Below are positions 51,256-60,417 of a stretch of DNA of 64,000 nt, in pieces. The DNA is taken from NCBI RefSeq assembly GCF_040834005.1, contig NZ_CP162129.1, positions 1,159,501-1,223,500 on the forward strand. Direction: 5' to 3'. The DNA comes from Paenibacillus sp. PL2-23 (GTDB lineage Bacteria > Bacillota > Bacilli > Paenibacillales > Paenibacillaceae). The notes beneath the pieces were generated by a model that was not told where the DNA came from, did not search any database, and saw nothing but the letters and a program-made list of their open reading frames with translations. Position 1 is the stretch's first letter. Each line of letters begins with the position of its first letter. The translations under genes and the position numbers were made by a program.

Positions 51256-51765
51256 CACGAGGTGTCGTTGTTGAGTCGCGAGAGCGGTTCGTATGCTCAA
51301 TAGCGACACGAGGTGTCGTTGTTGGGCCTCGAGAGCGGTTGGTAGGCTCAATAGCCACACGAGGTGTCGTTGTTGGGCCGTGAGAGTGGTTGGTAGGCTC
51401 AATAGCGACACGAGGTGTCGTTGTTGGGCCGTGAGAGCGGTTGGTAGGCTCAATAGCGGCACGAGGTGTCGTTGTTGGGCCGTGAGAGCGGTTGGTAGGC
51501 TCAATAGCGGCACGAGGTGTCGTTGTTGGGCCGTGAGAGCGGTTGGTAGGCTCAATAGCGGCACGAGGTGTCGTTGTTGGGCCGCGAGAGCGGTTGGTAG
51601 GCTCAATAGCCACACGAGGTGTCGTTGTTGAGTCGCGAGAGGGGTTCCTATGCTCAATAGCGGCACGAGGTGTCGTTGTTGAGTAGCGAGAGCGTTTTGT
51701 ATGTCCGATAGCCACACGAGGTGTCGTTGCTGCGCCGCAGGAGGAGCTCCTAGTGCGATCGTGAC
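51256..51765. repeat. Tandem repeat array 3: ten 51-bp units
   Basis: CACGAGGTGTCGTTGTTG recurs exactly every 51 bp (51256, 51307, 51358 ... 51715). The unit is GGCTCAATAGC[G/C][G/A]CACGAGGTGTCG plus a GAGAGCGGTT tail. Variants with CGACACGAGGTGTCG form a six-base stem. The core equals the second half of the 102-bp unit of array 2. The array ends 16 bp before the rocD -35 box. Confidence 0.95.
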
Positions 51766-51780
51766 ACACGAACCAGAGGG

Positions 51781-51818
51781 TTACCGCTTGGGCCGCTGCT
51801 GAATACAATGTAGTATTC
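51781..51818 (+). promoter_or_regulatory. rocD promoter with overlapping operator candidate
   Basis: TTACCG (51781-51786), 17-bp spacer, TACAAT (51804-51809). GAATACAATGTAGTATTC (51801-51818, arms GAATAC/GTATTC) covers the -10 box, the position for a repressor. I see no -24/-12 sigma-L promoter such as drives roc genes in B. subtilis. Confidence 0.55.
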
Positions 51819-51839
51819 CAGCGCGAGGAGGTCATGCGG

Positions 51840-53045
51840 ATGAAGGGCGACGACATGCAGCCGGCGATCCAGTTGGCGGAACGTTACGGAGCGCATAATT
51901 ATAATCCGTTGCCGATTGTGATTGCGGAGGCGGAGGGTGTGTGGGTAAGCGATCCCTCGGGGAGACGTTACCTGGATATGCTGAGCGCTTATTCGGCGCT
52001 AAACCAGGGGCATCGTCATCCCTCCATCATCAAGGCGCTGAAGGAGCAGGCCGATAAGGTCACTTTGACTTCGCGAGCGTTCCACAACGAGCCCAGCGGT
52101 TCCTTATACGCCAAGCTGGCCCACTATACAGGCAAATCGCGAATATTGGCGATGAATACGGGGGCTGAGGCGGTGGAGACAGCGCTGAAGGCGGCCAGAA
52201 GATGGGCATACCGCACGAAGGGGATCCCCCAGAACAAAGCGGAGATTATCGTCTGCGAGGGTAATTTCCACGGCCGCACGATTACCGTTACCTCCTTCTC
52301 ATCGACGGAGACGTATAAGCGGGACTTTGGTCCGTTCACGCCTGGGTTCAAGATTGTGCCATACGGGGACGCGTCCAAAATAAAGGAAGCGATTACACCC
52401 CATACGGCGGCGCTTCTCCTGGAGCCTATTCAAGGCGAAGCGGGCATTGTCATCCCGCCGGACGGCTACTTGGCAGATGCTGCGAGGCTGTGCCGAGAGC
52501 ATAACCTGTTGCTGCTGGCCGACGAAATCCAGACAGGCTTCGGCAGAACAGGCAGACGGTTTGCGTCGGACTGGGAGCGAGTAACGCCAGATGTATACAT
52601 CCTGGGCAAAGCTCTGGGCGGAGGCGTATTGCCCGTATCGGCCATTGCGGCGAACGACGACGTGATCGGCCTGTTCGAGCCCGGCTCGCATGGATCGACA
52701 TTCGGCGGCAACCCGCTTGCGTGCGCGGTAGCCGAGGCGGCTCTCGATGTGACGATACAGGAGCGGCTGGCGCAGCGTTCCGATGAGCTTGGACGCTACT
52801 TGATGGAGCATCTCCGGCACATGCATTCACCACATATTCGGGCCCTCAGGGGAAGAGGGCTGTTTATCGGCATAGAGCTGACGAGACCAGCCAGACCCTT
52901 CTGCGAGGCGCTGATGGATAGAGGACTTCTGTGCAAAGAAACACATGAGCACACGATACGGCTTGCCCCGCCCCTTACGATTAGCCGAGAGGAGCTGGAT
53001 TGGGCGATTCCGCGAATCGCATCGGTTCTATGCTCAACAAGCTAG
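51840..53045 (+). CDS. rocD: Ornithine aminotransferase
   Basis: 401 aa from the ATG at 51840 (AGGAGG eight bases upstream; the ATG at 51834 is too close). Class-III aminotransferase: [33 protein letters not shown] Lys257 in [26 protein letters not shown]. It converts ornithine plus 2-oxoglutarate to glutamate semialdehyde plus glutamate. First in the arginine/proline catabolic run rocD-rocF-putB; the dehydrogenase completing the path (rocA type) is not in the window. Confidence 0.95.
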   Translation: MKGDDMQPAIQLAERYGAHNYNPLPIVIAEAEGVWVSDPSGRRYLDMLSAYSALNQGHRHPSIIKALKEQADKVTLTSRAFHNEPSGSLYAKLAHYTGKSRILAMNTGAEAVETALKAARRWAYRTKGIPQNKAEIIVCEGNFHGRTITVTSFSSTETYKRDFGPFTPGFKIVPYGDASKIKEAITPHTAALLLEPIQGEAGIVIPPDGYLADAARLCREHNLLLLADEIQTGFGRTGRRFASDWERVTPDVYILGKALGGGVLPVSAIAANDDVIGLFEPGSHGSTFGGNPLACAVAEAALDVTIQERLAQRSDELGRYLMEHLRHMHSPHIRALRGRGLFIGIELTRPARPFCEALMDRGLLCKETHEHTIRLAPPLTISREELDWAIPRIASVLCSTS

Positions 53046-53125
53046 CAGTCTAAGCCTGCGAGTCTTGAACACGGTTCTATAGCCGAGATGGGGGAACGGC
53101 GTTTACGGCAGAAAGGAGAGTCATC

Positions 53126-54058
53126 ATGAGACGTAAGGAACGGCAGCCCATTGGCATCATCAGCGCTCCTTTTGGTAGAGGAGGAGCGGTGCCTGGAGCG
53201 GAATACGGACCCGCTGCGCTGCTCCAGGCGGGTTTGGAGGAGAGACTTAAGGCGTTGGGCAGGTCCGTTCAACGGTCGGAGGCCAGCATTCTGGCCAGCA
53301 TTCCGCATATCGACACTCCAGCGGCGCAAGCCCCGGCCCAAACACAAGCGATGAAGCACGAGGCGCAAATCTTGCAAATGAGCCGCAGCGTGGCCGCGAG
53401 CACGCGCGAAGTGGCTTCCTCCGGCGCATTCCCGCTCCTGCTTGGCGGGGATCACAGCGCAGCGCTGGGCTCGCTCGCCGGGCTGTCGCGGGGCGGCAGG
53501 CGGCTAGGCGTCATATGGCTGGATGCCCATGGCGACATCAATACGGAGCTGACCTCGCCCTCCGGCAACGCCCATGGCATGGTGCTTGCGGCGTCCGTGG
53601 GATTGTCACGCTTCACCCTGCGCGACATTGATCCGCGCTGTGAGCTTGTTCAGGCCCATCGTATCGTCATCGTCGGCGCCAGAGATCTGGATGAAGGAGA
53701 GAAGCGTCTACTGGCGCAGCATGGCATTCGCTGCTACACGATGACCGATGTGGACCGTCTGGGCGTGGGCAGCGTCGTCCGAATGGCGATCGCGGCGGCT
53801 AGCAATGGAACGGACGGCATCCATGTCAGCTTGGACTTGGATGTGCTTGATCCGCTCGAAGCGCCGGGCGTCGGCACCCCTGTTGAAGGAGGCTTAACCT
53901 ACAGGGAGGCCCGTTACGCGATGGAGCTGCTGAATGCTTCCGGCGCAGTCACCTCTATGGATATCGTCGAGGTGAACCCAAAGCTCGATCCCTCAGGACG
54001 AACAGCGAAGCTCGCAGTGTCGCTGGCGGAGACTATGTTCGGCAAATGTCTGAGGTAG
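53126..54058 (+). CDS. rocF: Arginase
   Basis: 310 aa. Binuclear Mn site motifs GGDHSAALG, LDAHGDIN and SLDLDVLDP are all present, with the AHGMVLA loop and the family C-terminal SMDIVEVNPKLD. It hydrolyses arginine to ornithine and urea, feeding rocD. GAAAGGAGAG lies before the ATG. 80 bp after rocD on the same strand; no terminator seen between. Confidence 0.95.
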   Translation: MRRKERQPIGIISAPFGRGGAVPGAEYGPAALLQAGLEERLKALGRSVQRSEASILASIPHIDTPAAQAPAQTQAMKHEAQILQMSRSVAASTREVASSGAFPLLLGGDHSAALGSLAGLSRGGRRLGVIWLDAHGDINTELTSPSGNAHGMVLAASVGLSRFTLRDIDPRCELVQAHRIVIVGARDLDEGEKRLLAQHGIRCYTMTDVDRLGVGSVVRMAIAAASNGTDGIHVSLDLDVLDPLEAPGVGTPVEGGLTYREARYAMELLNASGAVTSMDIVEVNPKLDPSGRTAKLAVSLAETMFGKCLR

Positions 54059-54107
54059 CACGGCTGCAGCTGGTCAAGTCAACAAGAGAAAGGAGTGAAC
54101 GGATGCC

Positions 54108-55034
54108 ATGCTTAGAAGCTTATTGCTGGCGATTGGACGGAACAAAGCGGCAGCCCGCTTCATGCGCCGATATGGTGCCAGGCTGGGAGCAGCCCGATTT
54201 GTAGCAGGCACGGAGCTGCGGGATGCAGTAGCTGTAGTGAAGCGGCTGAATGCGGAGGGACTGGAGGCGACGCTTGACCACCTGGGCGAATTCGTCAGCT
54301 CGGAGCGGGATGCCAAGCACGCAGCCGGCATGAGCCTGAAGACGCTGGAGAGCATTCACGCCGAGGGGCTTAGGGCCAATCTCTCACTGAAGCTTACGAG
54401 TCTCGGACTGGATGTGGATCCGCGCTTGTGCGAGCGTTATATGAGAACGATCCTGTCGAGAGCGCGCGAGCTTCAGCTGTTTGTTCGCATCGATATGGAG
54501 GATTATGCGCATTGCCAGCCAGCGCTTGATCTATATCGCAGGCTTAGAAGGGATTATCCCAATGTGGGCATTGTGCTGCAAGCCTATCTGCGCAGAACAG
54601 AACGGGATGTGAGAGAGCTGGGGCGGGATGGAGCTAACCTTCGATTGGTCAAAGGCGCGTATCGCGAATCCCCGCAGGTTGCGTTTCCCGACAAAAGGGA
54701 GGTGGACGCCAGCTTCACCAAGCTGATTCGCCGTCAGCTCAGACAAGGGTATGCCGCCATTGCAACGCATGACGAAGACATCATTCAGGATACGCTGCAC
54801 TGGATCGGCCAGAACGGCATAGCCCGTGAGCGGTTTGAGTTCCAGATGCTGTACGGCATACGGGAAGACCTGCAGCGGCTGTTGGTTGAAGGGGGCTATA
54901 GGGTTCGAGTCTATGTGCCGTATGGGCAGGACTGGTTCGGCTACTTCATGCGGCGCCTGGCGGAGCGTCCCGCAAATGTCTGGTTTCTGATCAAAAATAT
55001 GAAGAGACATAAAATGGGGGCTATTGGCAAATAA
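54108..55034 (+). CDS. putB: Proline dehydrogenase
   Basis: 308 aa, short monofunctional ProDH (B. subtilis PutB/FadM size). TIM-barrel landmarks: LSLKLTSLG, FVRIDMEDY, GIVLQAYLRRTERD, LRLVKGAYRE, IATHDEDII, FEFQMLYGIRED, VRVYVPYGQDWFGYFMRRLAERPAN. It oxidises proline to pyrroline-5-carboxylate with FAD, meeting the rocD product. GAAAGGAGTGAACGG precedes the ATG. Its stop overlaps the first base of the next gerA start codon. Confidence 0.95.
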   Translation: MLRSLLLAIGRNKAAARFMRRYGARLGAARFVAGTELRDAVAVVKRLNAEGLEATLDHLGEFVSSERDAKHAAGMSLKTLESIHAEGLRANLSLKLTSLGLDVDPRLCERYMRTILSRARELQLFVRIDMEDYAHCQPALDLYRRLRRDYPNVGIVLQAYLRRTERDVRELGRDGANLRLVKGAYRESPQVAFPDKREVDASFTKLIRRQLRQGYAAIATHDEDIIQDTLHWIGQNGIARERFEFQMLYGIREDLQRLLVEGGYRVRVYVPYGQDWFGYFMRRLAERPANVWFLIKNMKRHKMGAIGK

Positions 55035-56614
55035 TGAGTTCATCCGTTTATTGGGAGATGAACGTCATGTTTCGTACAATATTTCAGACTGGCGCTGCAA
55101 AAGCGAATAGCGAGCATTACGAGGTGCCCGAGCCGGATATCGGCTTTTCGCTGGATGCCAGAATAAGCTGGCTGCATGAACGCATGCAGCCAGCCTTCGA
55201 TCTTGTCATTCACGAATTTACAGTGCTGGACAATATGCGGGCTTCCGTTATTTATATTTCCAGTATGATTGACATGGTGACGCTTCAGGATCATATCTTG
55301 CAGGAGCTTACAAGCTCAGATTTTGCATCGACCCGCGAAGAGCTTCTGCAGCATGTATTCGAGACGAATAAGCTCAGCGTGGGAGCCTGTGTCGTAGATT
55401 CCAGCATGGTCCAAGCTCTGCAAGCCGTCCTGGAAGGCCATATTGTGCTGCTTATAGATGGAGAGCCGCGAGTTGCGATGTATCCGCTGGCCTCCTTCGA
55501 GAAGCGCCAGATCAGCGAATCGAAGAACGAAAGCGTCATTAGAGGCCCGCAGGAAGCGTTTGTGGAAGACATCAGCACGAATATTACAATGATACGGCGC
55601 AGAATCAAGCGGTCGGAGCTGAAATTTGTTCAGCTGCAAGTAGGGGAATATACCAAAACAGATGTGATTGTCGCCTATATTGACGGCCTGTGCAAGCCAG
55701 AGCTGGTCGAGAATGTGAAGGCTCGCATAGAGAGCATCAAGATCGACAGCGTCATCGGAAGCAGCTACATTGAGGAGTTTATTGAAGACAATCCCTTTTC
55801 GTTTTTTCCTCAGCTGCAAAATACGGAGCGAGTCGATACCGCCTCATCCGCGCTCATGGAGGGGCGTGTCGTCATTGCTGTGAACGGCACGCCGATCGTG
55901 CTGATCGCTCCGGCGACCTTCTTCGTATTTATCCAGACGGCGGAGGACTATTACCAGCGTTCATTCGTATCTACCTGGCTTCGGTGGATCCGGTTTTCGT
56001 TCCTTATTATATCGGTGCTGCTGCCGTCCCTGTATATCGCGTTGACGACCTTCCACCCGGAGATGATTCCGACGGCTCTGCTCATCAGCCTCGCGGCGGC
56101 TAGGGAGACCGTGCCATTCCCGGCGATCGTAGAAGCGTTCATTATGGAGATTACGTTCGAGGCCCTTCGAGAGGCGAGCATTCGTATACCGTCCGCTATC
56201 GGACAAGCCGTATCCATTCTGGGCGCTCTTGTTCTGGGAGACGCGGCGGTCAAGGCGGGAATCGTATCCGCTCCCATGGTTATCGTCGTTGCATTGTCCG
56301 GGATATCCTCCTATATCGTGCCGAACTTCAGCATGGGTCTGTCGCTGAGATTGCTGCGCTTTCCCATTATGATTCTGGCTGGTAATTTCGGCTTAATCGG
56401 AATCGGCGCGGGTCTTAGCGTCATTATGCTTCACTTCGTTTCCTTGCGCTCATTCGGCGTGCCATACTTTGCGCCGATTGCTCCGCTTAATCTGAAGGAG
56501 CTGGGCGATATCTTCTGGCGCTCGTCAAGAAGATTTATGAACCAGCGTCCCACCACCTTTGGAGGCAGAGGGGGAGCGCGGGTCCATGGCGCGCCGGAGG
56601 AGGATGGGGATTGA
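55034..56614 (+). CDS. gerKA: Spore germination receptor subunit GerA (operon 2)
   Basis: 526 aa (if from 55034; an ATG at 55067, nine bases after GGGAG, is a good alternative giving 515). Same layout as the operon 1 A subunit: soluble domain with VIRGPQEAFVEDISTNITMIRRRIKR, then TAEDYYQRSFVSTWLRWIRF and four or more membrane helices. First gene of receptor operon 2. The overlap with putB means it either shares the catabolic transcript or has a forespore promoter inside putB; I could not find a convincing sigma-G site. Confidence 0.9.
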   Translation: MSSSVYWEMNVMFRTIFQTGAAKANSEHYEVPEPDIGFSLDARISWLHERMQPAFDLVIHEFTVLDNMRASVIYISSMIDMVTLQDHILQELTSSDFASTREELLQHVFETNKLSVGACVVDSSMVQALQAVLEGHIVLLIDGEPRVAMYPLASFEKRQISESKNESVIRGPQEAFVEDISTNITMIRRRIKRSELKFVQLQVGEYTKTDVIVAYIDGLCKPELVENVKARIESIKIDSVIGSSYIEEFIEDNPFSFFPQLQNTERVDTASSALMEGRVVIAVNGTPIVLIAPATFFVFIQTAEDYYQRSFVSTWLRWIRFSFLIISVLLPSLYIALTTFHPEMIPTALLISLAAARETVPFPAIVEAFIMEITFEALREASIRIPSAIGQAVSILGALVLGDAAVKAGIVSAPMVIVVALSGISSYIVPNFSMGLSLRLLRFPIMILAGNFGLIGIGAGLSVIMLHFVSLRSFGVPYFAPIAPLNLKELGDIFWRSSRRFMNQRPTTFGGRGGARVHGAPEEDGD

Positions 56615-57786
56615 ACAGCAAGCGAGTGGCAATGCGTCTGCTGCGATGCGCGCTTATGGCCCTTCTCTTGCTGCCGCTGGCCGGCTGCTGGTCGCGCGTG
56701 GAGGTCAATGATCGAGCGTTCGTCATGTCCATGTATATCGATGCGGCGCCCAACAACAAGGTGGAGCTGACCGTTAATTTCCCGTTGCCCAACCATTTGA
56801 CGACGCAGACGAACGCAGGAGCCTCCGCAGACTCCCCGCCGTTCGCCTCCGTCAGCGCAAAGGGCATGACGCTTGCTGAGGCTTACCGGGAATTGAATTC
56901 CGATCTGTCCCGCGAAATTTATTGGGGGCAGACCAAGACGATTGTAGTCGGCAAAGCCTTCGCCGAGAGAGGCATTGCGCCGCTGCTGGAATTTATATCG
57001 CGCAATCCCCAATTCCCGATCAAAACCTTCGTCATGGTCGCTCCCGGCAAAGCCAAGGAGATTTCGACGATTAAGCCAAGACTGGAGACGCAGCCCTCCG
57101 ACGTATTCCGTGAATACGCGAATCGGAGAGTCCTGCTCGACACGAGCATCCGGGATTGCATGATGGCGGAGGAATACGGCAGCAACTTCATAATCGGCAT
57201 GCTGGATATTCGCAGAATCAAGGAATTTGATAAGACGGAGCCTCGTGTCATTACAGATGGGGGAGCGTATTTCAAGGGGGGCAAGCTTGCTGCAATCATT
57301 GACGAGCGAGGCATGCGCGGCGCGATGTGGCTGATGAATCGGATGGAGGATGCTGTTATCACAGTTCCTTCACCCTCTGACGGCAAGCCGGTAAGCATTA
57401 TTATTTATCGGACGCATACCTCAATCAAGCCGCGTATGGAAGGGGATCGGCCTGTGTTCCATGCTGTCATGAAGCCTATCGCGCAGATTATGTCCATTGA
57501 TTCGGAAGTGGATTACGGGAGCCCGGAGCGGGTGGAGGAGATCGAGCAGGCTTTTAATGAAGATATTAAAAAAAGAGTGATGACGGCATTCCAGCTTTCC
57601 AAATCCTTGGGGTCGGATGTGTTCCAGCTTGGCGCTTATTTGAATTGGCATATGCCTAGGCAATGGAAGCTGCTTGAACCAAGCTGGGAGGAGCTTTACC
57701 GGGAAGAAGCGGTCCTTGAGGTTGAAGTGCAGACGAGGCTGGAGCTGCCAGGCATGCAGGCTCGCAAATCAAGCCATCGACAATAA
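56611..57786 (+). CDS. gerKC: Spore germination lipoprotein GerC (operon 2)
   Basis: 391 aa from a TTG at 56611 that overlaps the gerA stop (TTGA), behind GGAGGAGGATGGGG. Signal peptide with lipobox LAGC, Cys26, then WSRVEVNDRAFVMSMYID and AKGMTLAEAYRELNSDLSREIYWGQTKTIVVGKA. C subunit of the receptor. It differs substantially in sequence from the operon 1 GerC. Confidence 0.92.
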   Translation: MNSKRVAMRLLRCALMALLLLPLAGCWSRVEVNDRAFVMSMYIDAAPNNKVELTVNFPLPNHLTTQTNAGASADSPPFASVSAKGMTLAEAYRELNSDLSREIYWGQTKTIVVGKAFAERGIAPLLEFISRNPQFPIKTFVMVAPGKAKEISTIKPRLETQPSDVFREYANRRVLLDTSIRDCMMAEEYGSNFIIGMLDIRRIKEFDKTEPRVITDGGAYFKGGKLAAIIDERGMRGAMWLMNRMEDAVITVPSPSDGKPVSIIIYRTHTSIKPRMEGDRPVFHAVMKPIAQIMSIDSEVDYGSPERVEEIEQAFNEDIKKRVMTAFQLSKSLGSDVFQLGAYLNWHMPRQWKLLEPSWEELYREEAVLEVEVQTRLELPGMQARKSSHRQ

Positions 57787-57809
57787 AGGCTGGAAGGAGG
57801 AGGGGCAGG

Positions 57810-58010
57810 ATGCTGCTTGTTACATTGCTGTTCGCCTTGATCGCCTATATCGAATACAGGCATCTGAGGATCCATGGACGGAAGCGCAAAACTTATGTGA
57901 AGGTGTTCGGTCTGATGACAGGCGTCTACATCTACTGTGTCCTGTTCATTCTTCTGCCCGCGCCCTCCTTCACCGCTATGCTGATGGCTGTCGCGCGAAT
58001 GCTGAAGTAG
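57810..58010 (+). CDS. Small two-helix membrane protein in germination operon 2
   Basis: 66 aa: hydrophobic 2-14, basic loop RHLRIHGRKRKTYVK, hydrophobic 32-50, short tail. Strong RBS GGAAGGAGGAGGGG. Same position and topology as the 70-aa ORF in operon 1 (18242-18454), although sequence likeness is low. The repeated arrangement supports both as genuine genes and possible receptor accessory subunits. Confidence 0.65.
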   Translation: MLLVTLLFALIAYIEYRHLRIHGRKRKTYVKVFGLMTGVYIYCVLFILLPAPSFTAMLMAVARMLK

Positions 58011-58026
58011 AGAGAGGAGGTTGGCT

Positions 58027-59136
58027 ATGCAGCAGGGAATTACGCCTGGAGGAGTGTTCTTCTTATTGTTTGCGTACCATACGGCGAATTTGAACCGCAT
58101 ATTGTCGCCTCTGCTGCAAGTCTCCGGATTTGCTGCGCTTCTTGGACTGGCGGCCAGCTTTCTGGCGGGGGGCTTCTTTGTATGGGCGGCGCTAGGCCTT
58201 ATGCGTCAATTGCCGACGGGGGATTGGTACGCGGACGGGGCTGCCATTGTGGGGAGATGGCCTCACCAAGCGGTTATGCTTCTTGTTCTTCTATACTTCC
58301 TGCTGCGCGGCGCGCTGGAGCTGAGGGGCATGGCCGTCCAGATCCATATGCTATATCTGCCTCAGACGCCCAGTGCCGCGCTGACGTTTGTTTATTGCGC
58401 CGTCGCGGGCATCGCAGTCCGATACGGGATTGTGAATATCACTTATTTCGCTCAATATTTTTCGCTTTACACGATACCCTTAATTGCTCTGGTCATTGGT
58501 TTATCGTTTTCGATGCCGCTGAACTTCAGCATGCTCGTCGCGTTGTTTACGCATATGGCTACGCCGCAAGCGACGGAAGCTGTGCTTGGAGGCTTTATGC
58601 AGGGACATTGGGTCGCCGAGCCCTTTTTTTTATTGTTTTTGGCTTCCGGGCTGTCGGATTTGAAGCTCACTCGGAGGGCAGTGCTGGCGAGTATGCTGCT
58701 CTTTTTTGTCCATACAGGAGCTCATCTTGTTTCCATTCTGCTGTCATTTGGTCCAGTTGTCGCCGCGAATATGTCTTACCCCGTGGTAGAGCAGCTTCGG
58801 TTCATTCGGGTCGGCGATTTTTTTGAAAATATGGATCCCGTTATCATGCTGATCCTTATGCCAATCATTATGTTAAAAATCAGCATTTACCTGTATATCG
58901 CGACCCTGACAATGGGGCATCTGCTGAAGATCAAGGATATTCGTCCGCTGGCATTTACAACCGTGACTCTGGCGGGCATGTTCTCGCTTCAATTTGTATC
59001 GCGCGCCACCGAAATTGAAATGTTCGTTCAATTGTTCTGGAGATGGTTCGCGTGGCTTGTGCTTGGTATTCCGCTTCTCTACTCCTTAATGGCGAGGTGG
59101 AGAGGGATTAGCAGACGGAAGGAGAGGGGAGCATGA
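58027..59136 (+). CDS. gerKB: Spore germination permease subunit GerB, copy 1 of operon 2
   Basis: 369 aa from the ATG at 58027, six bases after GAGAGGAGG. Ten membrane helices, APC superfamily. Starts QGITPGGVFFLLFAYHTANLNRILSPLL. Close paralogue of the next gene: shared segments include RQLPTGDWYADGAAIVG, ELRG.....I..LYLP.TP, SILLSFGP and EQLRFIRV.DF.ENMDP. Overlaps copy 2 by 4 bp. Confidence 0.9.
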   Translation: MQQGITPGGVFFLLFAYHTANLNRILSPLLQVSGFAALLGLAASFLAGGFFVWAALGLMRQLPTGDWYADGAAIVGRWPHQAVMLLVLLYFLLRGALELRGMAVQIHMLYLPQTPSAALTFVYCAVAGIAVRYGIVNITYFAQYFSLYTIPLIALVIGLSFSMPLNFSMLVALFTHMATPQATEAVLGGFMQGHWVAEPFFLLFLASGLSDLKLTRRAVLASMLLFFVHTGAHLVSILLSFGPVVAANMSYPVVEQLRFIRVGDFFENMDPVIMLILMPIIMLKISIYLYIATLTMGHLLKIKDIRPLAFTTVTLAGMFSLQFVSRATEIEMFVQLFWRWFAWLVLGIPLLYSLMARWRGISRRKERGA

Positions 59137-60266
59137 ATCGCTTAACGCCGAGCCAAGTGTTCTGTCTGCTGTTTATGATGAATTCTGGTAATTTGAACAG
59201 TATCATTGCGGCTCTCATTCCAACTGCCGGCTTTGCTGCTGTCCTGGGTCTCGCTGCTTGTATCGGGACTGCTCTTGTTGTCGTCTGGATGGCCTTTAAG
59301 CTTATGCGGCGCTTGCCGACAGGGGACTGGTTCGCAGACGGTGCGGCCATCGTTGGCAAGGCGCCTCATAGAACGGCGGTGGCTGTGTTCCTGCTCTATT
59401 TTCTCCTTCGATCGGCCATAGAGCTTAGGGGAGTGTCCTATCAGGTTATATCGATCTATCTTCCCAAAACGCCGGATGCGGCGATTACGGCGATGTTCGC
59501 CCTTGTGGCGGGATTTGCGATCCGATATGGCTTCATGAGCATCTCTTATTTCACGCAATATTTTGCCCTGTATTTGTTCCCGGCTTTCTTGATCGTAGTG
59601 GGCTTCTCGTTCTCCATGCCGTTGAAATATGATATGATCATTGCTCTGCTTACGCATCTGGGAACGCAGGAAGCGCCGAAGGCGGTGCTGAGCGGGATCG
59701 TGCAGGCGCATTGGCTCGCCGAATGTATATTGATTTTATTTGTGGCCGCCAAGCTCTCCGATATGAAGAAGGCGCAGAAGGCAGCTATCCTTGTGCTGGC
59801 GCTGTATTTCATTCAAGCGGGCAGCCATTTCATCTCAATTCTGCTGTCATTCGGGCCTTCAATCGTCTCCAACATGGCCTTCCCGCTGACGGAGCAGCTC
59901 CGCTTTATACGGGTAAGCGATTTTCTGGAGAACATGGACCCCTTCCTGCTTATATTATTGTTTCCGATCTTTTTGATTAAGCTCAGTGTGTATTTGTATA
60001 TGGCAACCTTGATGACGGCGCAGCTTCTGAATATGAAGGACCATCGCCCTCTTGCGTTCTCCATCACGACGCTGTCGGGCGTGCTCTCCTTTCAATTCGC
60101 CTCGCGCTATGTGGAGATTGCGGCATTCATCCAGCTGTTCTGGACATGGTTCGCATGGTTCGTCGTATGCATTCCCATCGTTTATTTAATCGCGGCCAAG
60201 CTGAGAGGCATCCAGAGACGGACTGAAGCGGGCGATCAGGCGCTCACTTCACAGCCCCAGCCGTAA
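59133..60266 (+). CDS. gerKB: Spore germination permease subunit GerB, copy 2 of operon 2
   Basis: 377 aa, ten membrane helices. Segments RRLPTGDWFADGAAIVG, AIELRGVSYQVISIYLPKTPDAA, and EQLRFIRVSDFLENMDPF mirror copy 1. The two arose by tandem duplication and have diverged across the germinant-binding core, so the receptor may have alternative B subunits or need both. Translationally coupled to copy 1 (ATGA). Confidence 0.9.
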   Translation: MNRLTPSQVFCLLFMMNSGNLNSIIAALIPTAGFAAVLGLAACIGTALVVVWMAFKLMRRLPTGDWFADGAAIVGKAPHRTAVAVFLLYFLLRSAIELRGVSYQVISIYLPKTPDAAITAMFALVAGFAIRYGFMSISYFTQYFALYLFPAFLIVVGFSFSMPLKYDMIIALLTHLGTQEAPKAVLSGIVQAHWLAECILILFVAAKLSDMKKAQKAAILVLALYFIQAGSHFISILLSFGPSIVSNMAFPLTEQLRFIRVSDFLENMDPFLLILLFPIFLIKLSVYLYMATLMTAQLLNMKDHRPLAFSITTLSGVLSFQFASRYVEIAAFIQLFWTWFAWFVVCIPIVYLIAAKLRGIQRRTEAGDQALTSQPQP

Positions 60267-60328
60267 TGCCGTCTGCTGGCTGTCAAAGCCTATTTGCTGC
60301 CAGCTGCCGGGCTTCCTGATCCATCGCC

Positions 60329-60370
60329 AAAAAGGCATGTCCAGCCGATTCCGGGAGGGCATGCCTTCTT
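60329..60370. terminator. Terminator between germination operon 2 and the exonuclease gene
   Basis: AAGGCATG/CATGCCTT stem with a 20-base loop; the minus-strand side is followed by TTTTTGGC. Serves mainly the minus-strand exonuclease gene and perhaps both. Confidence 0.6.
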
Positions 60371-60417
60371 GCTGTATACTTCATGTTGAACGGCTTGCGC
60401 AAGGAGGGGGCTGCCGC

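Noticed and set aside
51801..51818. ArgR/AhrC ARG box at rocD
   Set aside because: The half-sites TGAAT and ATTC are too far apart for the ARG box. The same palindrome at spoVB points to another regulator.
51149..51856. Long minus-strand frame (235 aa) made of a repeated 17-residue TTTPRxAIEPTNRS-like unit
   Set aside because: 51 is a multiple of 3, so several frames on both strands stay open across array 3. The frame has no ribosome site, starts inside rocD and is compositionally just the repeat.
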